The notes: generated from the letters alone by a model not told the origin. DNA of 49,979 bases from JBCBEX01 sp039177895 (GCA_039177895.1 JBCDFO010000003.1:1-49979); one strand, 5' to 3'; shown: positions 16,027 through 25,318, counted from the first letter of the stretch. Program-made: numbers and translations.

Positions 16027-16198
16027 CGGCTCTTTTCGTGCTGTACGAACGCTTAGGACGCGCACGAACACTCCGAAACTGCTGTATCGATGCTGCGTCT
16101 GCCCCCAGCATCATTCCTCGCTTGCCCCCTCACGGGTTTGCTTCCGGGGTTGTTACCTTGCGGTTACTTGCATCTCGCACTTTTTACCCTTCAAGCAA

Positions 16199-17617
16199 TT
16201 GAGATTCATTGACCTTTTTGCAGGTTTAGGAGGCTTTCACATCGCATTAAAGCGTCTCGGACACACGTGCGTGATGGTCTCGGAGATTGATGAGCAACTG
16301 AGGCATCTGTACCGTCGAAACCATGACCCTGATACAGGGAGGCGTGGACCTTCCTTCCCCATAAATGGAGATATCCGAAGCATCGAACTGGAAGAGGTAC
16401 CTGAGCACGATATCCTCTGCGCAGGTTTTCCCTGCCAGCCATTCTCAAAGGCCGGGAGCCAGCAGGGGCTGGAGTGTCCACAATGGGGTGATCTGTTTGA
16501 CTTCGTCATCCGTGTGATAGGGTACCGCAAGCCGGACTACTTCATTCTCGAGAACGTACCCAACATCGAGAAGCACGATGGCGGCAAGACGTGGGCACTG
16601 ATCCTGGAAAAGCTCAAGGATGCGAAGTGGGAGTACGAAGTGGACGTGCAGCGCCTATCGCCGCATGACTTTGGCTTTCCACAGGTACGAAAGCGCATCT
16701 TCATAGTCGGAAGCCGGAGAAAGGAACGACCTCTTGGGTGGGTTCGGGGTCTACAGCCTCCACCGGATGTCGAGCTCGACATCCGGCAGGTCCTCGATGT
16801 CAGCCCCAAAGGGGCACGAGGGCTACCTGATCATTACACGGACTGCATCAACGTCTGGCAGGAGTTCGTGGAGAAGCTCCATGAGCGAGAGCGGAGGCTC
16901 CCGTCCTTCCCGATCTGGTCGATGGAGTTCGGCGCAACCTATCCGTACGAGCAGACGACCCCTTTCGCCAGTTCAATCGACGAGTTGCGCCGATACAAAG
17001 GCTCCTTCGGTCAGCCTCTCAAAGGGGTCCGCCAGAAATACCTTAAGGACCGGCTGCCCTCACACGCGCTTCGTCGGCAGGAGAAGTTTCCCACCTGGAA
17101 GCAGTCGTTCATCCGACAGAACCGTGATCTCTACGAGCGGAACAAGGACTGGCTGGCGGATTGGATTCCGAAGATCCGCCCCTTTGCGACGAGTCTCCAG
17201 AAGCTTGAATGGAACTGCAAGGGGGAGGAGCCGGATCTCTGGAAGCTTGTTCTTCAATTTCGGGCATCAGGCGTGCGAGTGAAACGGCCAACGACGGCTC
17301 CTTCCCTCGTGGCAATGACGACGACGCAGATCCCTATCATTGCATGGGAGAAGCGCTACATGACGATGCGGGAGTGTGCGCGGCTTCAGGGAATGGGTGA
17401 ATTACAGCATCTGCCAAGTTCGGAGTCGGCGGCTTTCAGGGCTCTCGGTAATGCTGTGAACGCTGACCTTGTGAGGTACATCGCAGCTGCCTTGCTCGAC
17501 CACGAGCCCCCTGAGGATCTCGTTCAGATGCAGCCCAGCGGCTATGAGGGAGATGGCTACGCAGGAATGAACTACCAGATCGAGATGAATCTGTCTGGTG
17601 GGGTTTATGCCGATTGA
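16199..17617 (+). CDS. dcm: DNA (cytosine-5) methyltransferase
   Basis: The 472-residue enzyme transfers methyl from SAM to C5 of cytosine. Motif I is FIDLFAGLGG (residues 3-12), motif IV is AGFPCQPFSKAG with catalytic Cys79, motif VI is ILENV (116-120), motif VIII is QVRKRIFIVG (162-171), and motifs IX-X end with FRALGNAVNADLVRYIAAALL. The variable target-recognition region lies between about 200 and 380, so the target sequence is unknown. The start is a TTG at 16199. It is the only start that keeps motif I, which begins at the second codon, and the next ATG would remove it. The gene overlaps the GHKL gene by 11 bp and heads the restriction-like operon. Confidence 0.95.
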   Translation: MRFIDLFAGLGGFHIALKRLGHTCVMVSEIDEQLRHLYRRNHDPDTGRRGPSFPINGDIRSIELEEVPEHDILCAGFPCQPFSKAGSQQGLECPQWGDLFDFVIRVIGYRKPDYFILENVPNIEKHDGGKTWALILEKLKDAKWEYEVDVQRLSPHDFGFPQVRKRIFIVGSRRKERPLGWVRGLQPPPDVELDIRQVLDVSPKGARGLPDHYTDCINVWQEFVEKLHERERRLPSFPIWSMEFGATYPYEQTTPFASSIDELRRYKGSFGQPLKGVRQKYLKDRLPSHALRRQEKFPTWKQSFIRQNRDLYERNKDWLADWIPKIRPFATSLQKLEWNCKGEEPDLWKLVLQFRASGVRVKRPTTAPSLVAMTTTQIPIIAWEKRYMTMRECARLQGMGELQHLPSSESAAFRALGNAVNADLVRYIAAALLDHEPPEDLVQMQPSGYEGDGYAGMNYQIEMNLSGGVYAD

Positions 17618-19199
17618 TGCAAATAGCGAACCGAGCGCGGGCGCGGTCGAGGTGGGCACGCTGTCCGGCGGCCGGGTAAACATCCGGCCGGGCGTGAACG
17701 TGTTGGCGATCCTTCAGCACGTCAGCTACGCGCCGTGGTACGCGCTGGCGGAGTACGTGGACAACGCCTTGCAGAGCTTCCTGAGCGAGCGGGAGCGGCT
17801 GGCGGAGGTCGGGACCGGCGTGCTCCAGGTCAATATTGACCTCGACACGAGCGACCAGCCGAGGCTCACGATCCGCGACAACGCGGCGGGGATTGCCGAG
17901 GCGGACTACCCGAGGGCGTTCCGCCCGGCGGAGGTGCCGCCCGACCGGAGTGGGCTCTCCGAGTTCGGGATGGGCATGAAGAGCGCCTCGTGCTGGTTCT
18001 CGCCACAGTGGACGGTTCGGACGTCGGCGCTGGGCGAGACGACGGAGAAGACGGTCGTGTTCAACATCGGCCAGATCGTCCGTGATAGCATTGAGGAACT
18101 CAACGTGTCGGCCGAGCCCGCGCCTGCGGACCGGCACTTCACTGAGATCACGCTTCTCGACCTGCATCGCGTCCCGAGGGGACGGACGGTCGGGAAGATC
18201 AAGGAGCACCTGGCGGACATCTACCGCGAGTACACGCGGAGCGGCGACTTGAGCCTCCGGTTCAATGGGGAGCTCTTGACATATGAGGAGCCGGACATCC
18301 TCATCGCACCGTTCTACAAGACGCAGGACGAAGAGCCCGTCACGTGGCGGAAGAAGATCGACATTGACCTCGGCGACGACCTCTACGCGCGGGGCTTCGC
18401 TGCCCTCCGCGAGACGGGGAGCACAAGCAAGGCGGGCTTCGCGCTGTTCCGACGGAAGCGGGTGATCCAGGGCAGCGGTGACGAGGGGTACCGGCCGCCG
18501 TTCATATTCGGACGGTCGAACAGCTACACCTTCCAGCGGCTGTTCGGAGAGCTCTATCTCGAAGGCTTCGGTGTCAGCCACACGAAAGATGGCTTTCAGT
18601 GGCAGGAGAGCGAGCAGGCATTCCTGGAACTCCTGAAGGAGCAGCTAAACGAGGACCCGGTGCCGCTGCTGTCGCAGGCGGAGGGGTTCCGCAAGCGGCC
18701 CCGCCCGGAGGACGTGAAGAAGGGGGCCGAGGAGGCGGCAGAGCGGACAGCCTCGGTGATTGAGCGAGATGTCGCTCCGGTGATAGAGCGGATCTCCGAG
18801 GATACGGCCCGAGTGTCGCCGAGCGAGACGCTATCGCCTGCGCAACTCGTGACGCGCCAAGTGAGAACGGTCCGTTTTAAGGATCAGACGTGGCAGGTGG
18901 TTCTTGAGCTCTCGCATGATCCTGCCGTTGGAGACTGGGTTGAGGTGTCCGACGGCGTCTTAGAAGGCACCGAGACTGAGAAGGGGATCCGACAGGTCGG
19001 CGTGCGAATGTCACTAGTTCATCCCTTCATGGAGCGATTTGGCGGGAGCGAGGCGCAGGATATTGAGCCGCTGCTTCGAATGGCGGTTGCAATCGCGTTG
19101 GCAGAGACGGCTGCCTATGACAGCGCTGTGGAGCATGCTAGCACTATCCGAAGGAACGTGAACGAACTCCTGAGGTACGCGCTCTCACGACCGAAGTAA
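17607..19199 (+). CDS. GHKL (MORC/MutL/HSP90-like) ATPase of a restriction-like system
   Basis: The protein is 530 residues from ATG 17607 (a GTG three codons upstream is possible). The Bergerat ATP-binding fold shows LAEYVDNALQS (N box, Glu49 to Asn53), TIRDNAAGI (the DxGxG-type loop at 91-95, here with Ala in the middle) and SGLSEFGMGMKSAS (lid glycines 116-123). A transducer/S5-like region follows (GFALFRRKRVIQG), then a coiled-coil-like segment (VKKGAEEAAERTASVIE). GHKL ATPases next to a Dcm methylase, a Z1 helicase and a nuclease were described by Iyer, Abhiman and Aravind as the bacterial relatives of MORC proteins in restriction-modification systems. It is expected to drive ATP-dependent looping or clamping on DNA. 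Confidence 0.88.
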   Translation: MPIDANSEPSAGAVEVGTLSGGRVNIRPGVNVLAILQHVSYAPWYALAEYVDNALQSFLSERERLAEVGTGVLQVNIDLDTSDQPRLTIRDNAAGIAEADYPRAFRPAEVPPDRSGLSEFGMGMKSASCWFSPQWTVRTSALGETTEKTVVFNIGQIVRDSIEELNVSAEPAPADRHFTEITLLDLHRVPRGRTVGKIKEHLADIYREYTRSGDLSLRFNGELLTYEEPDILIAPFYKTQDEEPVTWRKKIDIDLGDDLYARGFAALRETGSTSKAGFALFRRKRVIQGSGDEGYRPPFIFGRSNSYTFQRLFGELYLEGFGVSHTKDGFQWQESEQAFLELLKEQLNEDPVPLLSQAEGFRKRPRPEDVKKGAEEAAERTASVIERDVAPVIERISEDTARVSPSETLSPAQLVTRQVRTVRFKDQTWQVVLELSHDPAVGDWVEVSDGVLEGTETEKGIRQVGVRMSLVHPFMERFGGSEAQDIEPLLRMAVAIALAETAAYDSAVEHASTIRRNVNELLRYALSRPK

Positions 19200-19225
19200 C
19201 GAACGAGACGGCACGACCGGTGAAC

Positions 19226-21457
19226 ATGGAACATGTAGAGGTAATCGTACAAGCTGATTCGACGGTAGGCGGGCGCTGGAGCCCAGTGCGTGGCTCCGAG
19301 TCCGAGCGCGCGGCCCAGGCCGTGCCTGACGACGGCGGACGTGAGCGTGTGCTGGCGGAGTCCGCTGCTGTACTCTCGCGCTGCGTGCCGCCCGGCGAGC
19401 AGGGCACTGGCACAGGGCTGGTGGTCGGCTACGTGCAGAGCGGGAAGACGCTCTCGTTCACGACGGTCACGGCAATGGCCCGTGACAATGGGTTCCGGCT
19501 CATCATCGTGATTGCTGGAAGTTCGGTGCCGCTCTTCGAGCAGTCGGGGTCTCGCTTGGCGAGCGATCTCGGGCCGTTCAACCACTGGTCGGCCTGGAGC
19601 CACTACGACAGCGAGATGCTGTCCACATCGGGCTCAGTGCGCAGCGCGATCCGCACGCAGCTAGAGGAATGGGAGGACGAGGAGGTGCCGGAGGAGGATC
19701 ACCGGGCCGTGCTTCTGACCGTGATGAAGAACGGGGCGCACCTGGACCGCGTGACGAGGCTGCTACGGGAGATCGGGCCCATCCTGGACAGCACGCCGAC
19801 GCTCATCATCGACGACGAGGCGGACCAGGCGAGCCTGAACACGCGTGTCAACGCGGACGAAGAGAGCGCGACCTACCGGCGGATCGGGGAGATCCGCGAG
19901 TTGTTGCCGCGCCACACCTACCTTCAGTACACCGCCACGCCCCAGGCCCCGCTGCTCATCAACATCATCGACGCACTCTCGCCCGACTTCGCGGAGGTGC
20001 TGACGCCAGGCGATGCCTACACAGGCGGGCGGACGTTCTTCGAGGGGGATCGAGAGTTGGTGCGCGTGATCCCTCAGCACGACATCTTATCGAGCAGTAA
20101 CGAGCTTCGCGCGCCGCCTTCAAGCCTGCTGAGTGCGATGCGGATCTTCTTCCTGGGCGTTGCCGCTGGGGAGATTGCCGCGCGTCAGCAGCGGCGGCCG
20201 TCGCCTACGAACCGCTCGATGATGGTGCATCCCGACCGGCTTACCGACGTGCATCAGCGGTTTTACCGATGGGTCCGGGCGGTGAAGGACCGCTGGGCGG
20301 ATGCTCTGGCTGGAAGGCAGACCGACCGCGACCGAGATGCTGAGCTTAACCGCTTCCGGGAGGCGTACGACGACCTGGCCGAGACGGTCGGGGATCTGCC
20401 TTCGTTCGACGACCTCGCCCGCCAGCTTCCCCGCTCCATCCGTAAGACGATGGTGTGGGAGATGAACGCGCGCGAGGGCCGGACGCCCGTGCCCGACTGG
20501 CGCAACCACTACGCGCACATCTTGGTCGGCGGGCAGGCGCTAGACAGGGGGTTCACGGTCGAGGGGCTGACGGTGGCCTATATGCCGCGTGGCCTGGGCG
20601 TGGGCAACGCTGACACCTTCCAGCAACGCGCCCGGTGGTTCGGCTACAAGGCCGACTACATTGGCTACTGCCGCGTTTACCTCTCGATGGCTGGGGAGCG
20701 CGCCTACCGACGGTATCTGGAGCACGAGGAGAACGTGCGGGAGTCGCTTCGGCGGCACCGCCAGACAGGCCAGCCGCTGAGGGAGTGGAAGCGTGCGTTC
20801 ATTCTCGACCGGGCGTTCCGGCCCACACGTCGGGCCGTGCTCGATCTGGAGTACGGGCGCATCCGGTTCGGCAACCGCTGGCTCGACATGAAGGCCCCGC
20901 ACGACGTACGGGACGCCGTTGATGACAACCGCGGTACGGTGGATGCCTTCCTCGGCGGGCTACAACTCGAGCCGGACGAGGGACGGGCCGAGCGTCTGGA
21001 CTCGCACCGGCACTTAGTCGCACGCGATGTGCCGGTGCGCCAGGTGCTCTCGGAACTCCTCGCCAACCTCCGCTTCCCTTCCGCTGCCGACTCGCCGCGG
21101 TTCACAGCGCTACAGCTTCGTCTGGAGGAACACGTCGAGGCCCATCCCGATGCGACCTGTACAGTCCTCCAGATGCGTCCTGGCGTACAGACCCAGCGCG
21201 GCACGAACGACAAGGGCGAGATCATCAACCTGTTCGCGGGAGCCTATCCCGTCGAGAGCCGGGCCAAGGTGTATCCCGGCGACCGCGGGATCAAAGCCGA
21301 CGAGGGCATCACGATCCAACTCCACCGGCTAGACGTCTACGACGGCATCGTCTCGGAGGGCAACGTGCTGCGTGAAGACGTGCCCGTGGTGGCCGTTTGG
21401 GTGCCGCGCGAAATGACGCAGGACTGGATCGTGCAGCAGACCAACGGGGGAGCCTAA
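19226..21457 (+). CDS. Z1-domain helicase-like protein
   Basis: The 743-residue protein has a Walker A segment VVGYVQSGKT (about 66-75), a DEAD-like Walker B IIDDEADQAS (about 194-203), QYTATPQAPLL (motif III-like), and the Z1 signature HILVGGQALDRGFTVEGLTV. DTFQQRARWFGYKADYIGYC follows, which corresponds to helicase motifs V and VI. Z1 proteins are superfamily II helicase-like subunits of GHKL/Dcm restriction systems. The start chosen is ATG 19226; GTG 19220 is possible. It lies 26 bp after the GHKL gene and 1 bp before the nuclease gene, so one transcript is likely. Confidence 0.92.
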   Translation: MEHVEVIVQADSTVGGRWSPVRGSESERAAQAVPDDGGRERVLAESAAVLSRCVPPGEQGTGTGLVVGYVQSGKTLSFTTVTAMARDNGFRLIIVIAGSSVPLFEQSGSRLASDLGPFNHWSAWSHYDSEMLSTSGSVRSAIRTQLEEWEDEEVPEEDHRAVLLTVMKNGAHLDRVTRLLREIGPILDSTPTLIIDDEADQASLNTRVNADEESATYRRIGEIRELLPRHTYLQYTATPQAPLLINIIDALSPDFAEVLTPGDAYTGGRTFFEGDRELVRVIPQHDILSSSNELRAPPSSLLSAMRIFFLGVAAGEIAARQQRRPSPTNRSMMVHPDRLTDVHQRFYRWVRAVKDRWADALAGRQTDRDRDAELNRFREAYDDLAETVGDLPSFDDLARQLPRSIRKTMVWEMNAREGRTPVPDWRNHYAHILVGGQALDRGFTVEGLTVAYMPRGLGVGNADTFQQRARWFGYKADYIGYCRVYLSMAGERAYRRYLEHEENVRESLRRHRQTGQPLREWKRAFILDRAFRPTRRAVLDLEYGRIRFGNRWLDMKAPHDVRDAVDDNRGTVDAFLGGLQLEPDEGRAERLDSHRHLVARDVPVRQVLSELLANLRFPSAADSPRFTALQLRLEEHVEAHPDATCTVLQMRPGVQTQRGTNDKGEIINLFAGAYPVESRAKVYPGDRGIKADEGITIQLHRLDVYDGIVSEGNVLREDVPVVAVWVPREMTQDWIVQQTNGGA

Positions 21458-21458
21458 G

Positions 21459-22445
21459 GTGAGCCCGGCGGAGCTTCTCGCGCGTTACCGCTCGCTCCAG
21501 CCGGGCGAGGCAGAGGACCGCCTCTCGGCGGTGCCTCTCCCTGGGCTTCGGCATCGAATTGCACGGGCAGCGAGCGGCGGCCCCGTGCTGCTCGTCGCGG
21601 TACAGCCAAGCGACAGCGCGCCTCCGCCTCCCCTCGTGCTGGAGCACCTGACCGTGCAGCACGACGTGCTGTGTCGCGTGGTTGCGCCGGACGGGACGGA
21701 GGAGACCGTCACGCTCACGGTCGTCCGCTGCACGAGTCCCGAACTCGGCGAGCACTTTCTCCGCGTCCTCCACCCTATCGTCGAGGCCGTCGGGCCGGAG
21801 CCGACGCGGCGGGACGCAGTAGGGGCAGTCCGTCGGCTGGCAGAGCTATTCCAGGCACTTCAGGCCCCGCCGCGCCAGTCGGCCCAGGCGCTGTTCGCGG
21901 AGCTATTGGTCATTGCCTCGTCGCGGGACCCGGTGGCGCTTACGCGGGCGTGGCACGTGGAGCCGGAGGACCGCTTCGACTTCAGCGGCGGACCAGAGCG
22001 GATCGAGGTCAAAAGCACCAGCGGAGAGACACGGCGACACCACTTCAGCCTGGAGCAGGTGCGCCCCGAGGCGGACGTGCAGGTGCTCGTCGTGTCCGTG
22101 CGCGTTGTTCGAGCTGCTGACGGGCTGACGCTCGGCGCGCTGCTTGACCGGGTTCGTGGGTTGCTGGCTGGCGATACCGACTTGCTGCTCCGTGTGGACC
22201 ACGTCGTGGCTCAAAGTCTTGGCGGTTCACTCCGACGGGCACTGCGGGAGCGGTTTGACGAGGAGGTGGCGCGAGCATCGCTCCGGCTTTACCAGGCTGA
22301 GGATATGCCTGCCGTGGACCCCGATCTACCGCCCGGCGTGAGCGGGGTGCGGTTCACATCAGAGTTGGATCTTGTGCAGCCTCTTGGCTGTGCGGAGATC
22401 GGCGAGGAAGGACTTCACAGCATAGCAGCGGGATGCGTTGCGTGA
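21459..22445 (+). CDS. PD-(D/E)xK nuclease, DUF4420 family
   Basis: The 328-residue protein starts with GTG right after the Z1 stop. The conserved core is FAELLVIAS (Glu148), then AWHVEPEDRFDFSGG (Asp174), then RIEVKSTSGETRRHHFSLEQ (Glu183, Lys185), the PD-(D/E)xK arrangement of the DUF4420 family. It would be the cleaving subunit of the four-gene system. It is the last gene of the operon. The following 440 bp contain only a transposase scrap and an IS element, so no further subunit such as AIPR is present. Confidence 0.88.
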   Translation: MSPAELLARYRSLQPGEAEDRLSAVPLPGLRHRIARAASGGPVLLVAVQPSDSAPPPPLVLEHLTVQHDVLCRVVAPDGTEETVTLTVVRCTSPELGEHFLRVLHPIVEAVGPEPTRRDAVGAVRRLAELFQALQAPPRQSAQALFAELLVIASSRDPVALTRAWHVEPEDRFDFSGGPERIEVKSTSGETRRHHFSLEQVRPEADVQVLVVSVRVVRAADGLTLGALLDRVRGLLAGDTDLLLRVDHVVAQSLGGSLRRALRERFDEEVARASLRLYQAEDMPAVDPDLPPGVSGVRFTSELDLVQPLGCAEIGEEGLHSIAAGCVA

Positions 22446-22614
22446 TAGGTCTTCCTGACTTGCCACCAATTCAGGATAGGCATGGCTGCGAACGCAGCCG
22501 GGGGCAAGTGACTAACCTTGTGGGTTGGTGAAATAGAGCATGGCGTGTGGCCATATCCAGGTAGGTACTAGCGCTCGTAACAGTCCTTCGGGACGCTCAG
22601 CAACACCGCTGTCG

Positions 22615-22815
22615 CTAGTGTCTCTGTGCTGTCCTGACATTCCCCTCTGCCCGTGTGGACCGTTTCATTTCACGAAGGGCTCTTTCAAGGCCATTGGTGG
22701 TTTGGGTGAGTCGGTGATGGCTTGACAGGAACGTCTCTGATGGCGTCACGGTCGCGGTCTTCGAGAGAAGCGGTGACGGCCTTAGTAAACGTGAGTCGCG
22801 TGTTGAGCTGAACAT
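22615..22815 (-). pseudogene. Fragment of a mutator (IS256-like) transposase
   Basis: The minus-strand frame contains RLTQTTNGLERALREMKRST, which resembles the conserved TTN-x-x-ER-x-x-REIKRRTR segment near the C-terminus of IS256/mutator transposases. Only this short stretch is recognisable and the rest is lost, so it is a remnant. It lies directly left of the IS982 element. The remainder of 22446-22614 has no gene. Confidence 0.4.
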
Positions 22816-22892
22816 GGGTTGGCTAGACGCCAGTCGAGTCCTACGATGGAGTTACCACACATCCATCGAACTCACTGCGCCGCCAACCCATG
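22813..22892 (+). promoter_or_regulatory. Inverted repeat that can hide the IS982 transposase start codon
   Basis: CATGGGTTGG (22813-22822, at the IS left end) is the exact reverse complement of CCAACCCATG (22883-22892), which contains the transposase ATG. A smaller hairpin, CGATGGA and TCCATCG, lies between them. A transcript entering from outside the IS would fold the start codon into the stem, whereas a transcript starting inside would not. Other IS elements use such a device to stop activation by neighbouring promoters. Confidence 0.55.
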
Positions 22893-23748
22893 TCCTCCAA
22901 TCTAATCGATCAGGACACCCGCCTCTACGTCTTCGTCGATGACTTCGGCCAAGCCCATCCCACCCTCATGAACTGGCGGCGCTCCAACAACGACGCCCCC
23001 GCCTTCTCCGACGCCGAGGTGCTCACTATCGGCCTCATGCAAGGCTCGCTCGGCGTGCCGACGCTCCGCAAGACCTACGACCTCGTCCGCGACAACCTCG
23101 GCACGGCCTTTCCGCTCTTGCCCTGCTACAAGCAGTGGCTCAAGCGCTTGCATGCCCTCGCCTTCCTCACCGGCGAGCTCATGCGCGCAGCCGTCGCCCT
23201 CATTGCGCTCTCCCCGGTACGGCTCTACCTGCTCGACGCGAAGCCGATTCCCGTCTGCAAGCCGATCCGCCACGGACGCGTGCGCCTCTTGCGCGAGGCC
23301 GGAGCCTACTTCGGCAAGACCGCCAAAGGCTGGTTCTTCGGCTTCAAGCTGCACGTCGTCACGCACGTTGAGGGGCCGCTACTCGCGGCCGTGTTGACGC
23401 CCGGCAACTGGGACGACCGGCGCGTGGCCCCACTCTTGTGCGAAGCGACCGGCGGGGGCGGGGTAGCGCTAGGCGATGGCGGCTACAGCGGTCCCAACTG
23501 CCGGGAGGCGGTCTGGGAGTCGTCAGGGACCGTCCTGACAGGCCCTCGGGATGCCGAATGGAAGAGTGAGACGCAGCAGAGGCTCAGTGCGGTGCGCGAG
23601 CGGGTGGAGACGACGCTGCGGCAGTTGTGGGACCGCTTCTGTGACCGGGTGTACGCACGGTCGTGGCAGGGTCTGTGGAGCACGCTCTTGCTGAAGATGG
23701 CACACACGAACCTGTGTTATGCCGGTGTCGCCTCGATCTGACCAACCC
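22816..23748 (+). mobile_element. IS982-family insertion sequence
   Basis: The element carries one transposase of the IS982 family. Candidate termini are GGGTTGG at 22816-22822 and CCAACCC at 23742-23748, which are inverted and sit 67 bp before the transposase start and at its stop. The resulting length of 933 bp suits the family. Beyond the first seven bases the two ends match only partly, and no clear target duplication was found, so the exact ends are approximate. Confidence 0.7.
22890..23741 (+). CDS. IS982-family transposase
   Basis: The 283-residue DDE transposase shows LYLLDAKPIPVC (Asp116), a YFGKTAKGWFFGFKLHVV stretch typical of IS982, ALGDGGYSG (Asp196) and RVETTLRQLWDRF (Glu240). 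The N-terminal part (DAEVLTIGLMQG) is the family's helical domain. Length and triad are complete, so the element may be active. The start ATG at 22890 is within the terminal inverted-repeat structure described separately. Confidence 0.93.
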   Translation: MSSNLIDQDTRLYVFVDDFGQAHPTLMNWRRSNNDAPAFSDAEVLTIGLMQGSLGVPTLRKTYDLVRDNLGTAFPLLPCYKQWLKRLHALAFLTGELMRAAVALIALSPVRLYLLDAKPIPVCKPIRHGRVRLLREAGAYFGKTAKGWFFGFKLHVVTHVEGPLLAAVLTPGNWDDRRVAPLLCEATGGGGVALGDGGYSGPNCREAVWESSGTVLTGPRDAEWKSETQQRLSAVRERVETTLRQLWDRFCDRVYARSWQGLWSTLLLKMAHTNLCYAGVASI

Positions 23749-24009
23749 GCGACTCAAGTTTAGTAATGCCGTCGTGGTTCATGTGAGACCCCGGCTGGCT
23801 TAACCCACAAGAGAACGCCACACGACCAAGAGGCTTGGTTGCGTCAAGCGAGGGTCGCTAGCATCTACGATAGCGGTACTTGCGACCTCTCGTGCCCCAC
23901 TCCGCTGCTTTAGGGCATTTTCTTCCGTTTTCGACGCTGTGCGGTTAGTTGGGCTGCTTTGGCACCGAATCTGTAGTAGATGCGTACGATTCCTATCGCC
24001 GAGTTAATC
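23749..24009. other. Gene-free stretch between the IS element and the metK leader
   Basis: No convincing coding sequence is seen. The stretch may hold the metK promoter, but no clear TAnnTTTG box was found. A TTGGCACCGAATCTGTA sequence near 23957 was examined as a sigma-54 site and rejected. Confidence 0.4.
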
Positions 24010-24121
24010 GACAACTTGCAGGGGCGATTCATCAATACCTGCTAAAGCGTCGGGTTGTCCCTTCAGGCTCCGGGAGACCTCCTGACATCCACATCTATCC
24101 GGAGCTGTATGTCAGGAGGTA
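24010..24121 (+). promoter_or_regulatory. Structured metK leader with a sequestered ribosome binding site
   Basis: Two nested stems come first: GACAAC (24010-24015) with GTTGTC (24054-24059), enclosing GCAGG (24018-24022) with CCTGC (24038-24042). Two overlapping alternatives follow: GCTCCGG (24067-24073) with CCGGAGC (24099-24105), and a perfect 12-bp stem ACCTCCTGACAT (24077-24088) with ATGTCAGGAGGT (24109-24120). The second stem buries the Shine-Dalgarno AGGAGGT, 7 bases before the metK ATG. The two pairings interlock, so they are probably exclusive or form a pseudoknot. This is the layout of a translational riboswitch or attenuator. It does not clearly match a SAM class known to me. Confidence 0.6.
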
Positions 24122-24127
24122 CTCCTT

Positions 24128-25279
24128 ATGGCTATGTACTATCGTTTCACTTCAGAATCGGTTGCAGAAGGGCATCCGGATAAGCTCTGCGACCAGGTCT
24201 CCGACGCCATCCTGGACGCGTGCCTTGCGCAGGATCCGCTGAGCCGCGTCGCCGTCGAAACCCTGGTCAAGAAGGACACCGTTGTCCTAGCTGGCGAGAT
24301 TACTACGAACTCGGACATCGACTACGACAGGTTAGTCCGTACAGTGATCCGCGAGATCGGCTACGTCGATCCTAGCGACCCCTTCCATGCCGATGGGGTG
24401 CGGATCATCAACCTGCTCGGCACGCAGGCGCAGGAGATCAAAGAGGCGGTCGATGCCAAGCGTGCACGGGCTGAAGCCCTCGAGACTGCGGAGAGCAAAT
24501 CCGAGGGAGCTGGTGATCAGGGGCTGATGTTCGGCTACGCGACGGACGAGACGCCAGAACTGATGCCGATGCCCATCTTGCTTGCGCATCGGTTGGCTGA
24601 GGGGCTGGCGTACGACCGCCGCAATGGCGAGTCATGGCTCGGCCCTGACGCCAAGACGCAGGTGACCGTTGGCTACCGCGACAACGTGCCATACCGGATC
24701 GAGAACGTGCTCGTCTCGACGCAGCACGCTGCCGGGGTGCCGCAAGGGCAGATCGAGGCCTATGTGCGTGAGGCGCTTGCCCCACGCATTTTGGGCGACT
24801 GGTATCGCCCAGACGTGAAGACGATTGTGAACCCTTCGGGCAGCTTCGTCCAGGGAGGTCCGTCGGCCGATGCAGGCCTCACTGGCCGCAAGATCATCGT
24901 CGACACGTATGGCGGTATGGGGCGCCACGGCGGAGGGGCCTTCAGTGGCAAGGACCCGTCGAAGGTCGACCGCAGCGGGGCCTACTTCGCCCGCTTCGTC
25001 GCGCGTCAGATCGTGGAGGCCGGCTTGGCCCAGCGGGCTGAGGTCCAGGTCTCGTATGCCATCGGACGCAAGGAGCCGTTCTCGCTCTACGTGAGCACGT
25101 TCGGCACTGGCGACGATATCGATGCGCTGGCCTTCGCCCAGCAGTTCGACTTCCAGCCAGCCAGCATCATCGCTCAGCTCGCTCTGCTGAAGCCGATTTA
25201 CCGCCAGACGGCCGCTTATGGCCACTTCGGCAAGCCGTACCTGAGCTGGGAGCAGCCTACGGTTACGCGGGCAGCCTAG
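24128..25279 (+). CDS. metK: S-adenosylmethionine synthetase
   Basis: The enzyme makes SAM from methionine and ATP. The 383-residue protein has the full family signature: SESVAEGHPDKLCDQVSDAI (near residue 10), GEITTNSDIDYDRLVR, GDQGLMFGYATDETPELMP, NPSGSFVQGGPSADAGLTGR, YGGMGRHGGGAFSGKDPSKV and DRSGAYFARFVA. No key loop is missing, so it should be active. A strong Shine-Dalgarno precedes it, unlike the backbone genes, and is buried in a hairpin. It is followed at 102 bp by a methionyl-tRNA synthetase gene. Being on a mobile island, it is probably a second copy. Confidence 0.96.
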   Translation: MAMYYRFTSESVAEGHPDKLCDQVSDAILDACLAQDPLSRVAVETLVKKDTVVLAGEITTNSDIDYDRLVRTVIREIGYVDPSDPFHADGVRIINLLGTQAQEIKEAVDAKRARAEALETAESKSEGAGDQGLMFGYATDETPELMPMPILLAHRLAEGLAYDRRNGESWLGPDAKTQVTVGYRDNVPYRIENVLVSTQHAAGVPQGQIEAYVREALAPRILGDWYRPDVKTIVNPSGSFVQGGPSADAGLTGRKIIVDTYGGMGRHGGGAFSGKDPSKVDRSGAYFARFVARQIVEAGLAQRAEVQVSYAIGRKEPFSLYVSTFGTGDDIDALAFAQQFDFQPASIIAQLALLKPIYRQTAAYGHFGKPYLSWEQPTVTRAA

Positions 25280-25318
25280 CCAGCGCACCACCGGTCCGCC
25301 TAGTTCGCGGCGACTGAT

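Noticed and set aside
23957..23973. TTGGCACCGAATCTGTA as a sigma-54 promoter
   Set aside because: The -24 half is good but the invariant GC of the -12 half is missing.
24044..24052. GCTAAAG in the metK leader as a sign of a SAM-II riboswitch
   Set aside because: The surrounding stems do not fit the SAM-II layout as I know it, so class membership cannot be claimed.
23949..24242. A 97-codon frame overlapping the metK leader as a leader peptide
   Set aside because: It runs through the structured leader into metK in another frame, has no run of Met codons, and no good start context.
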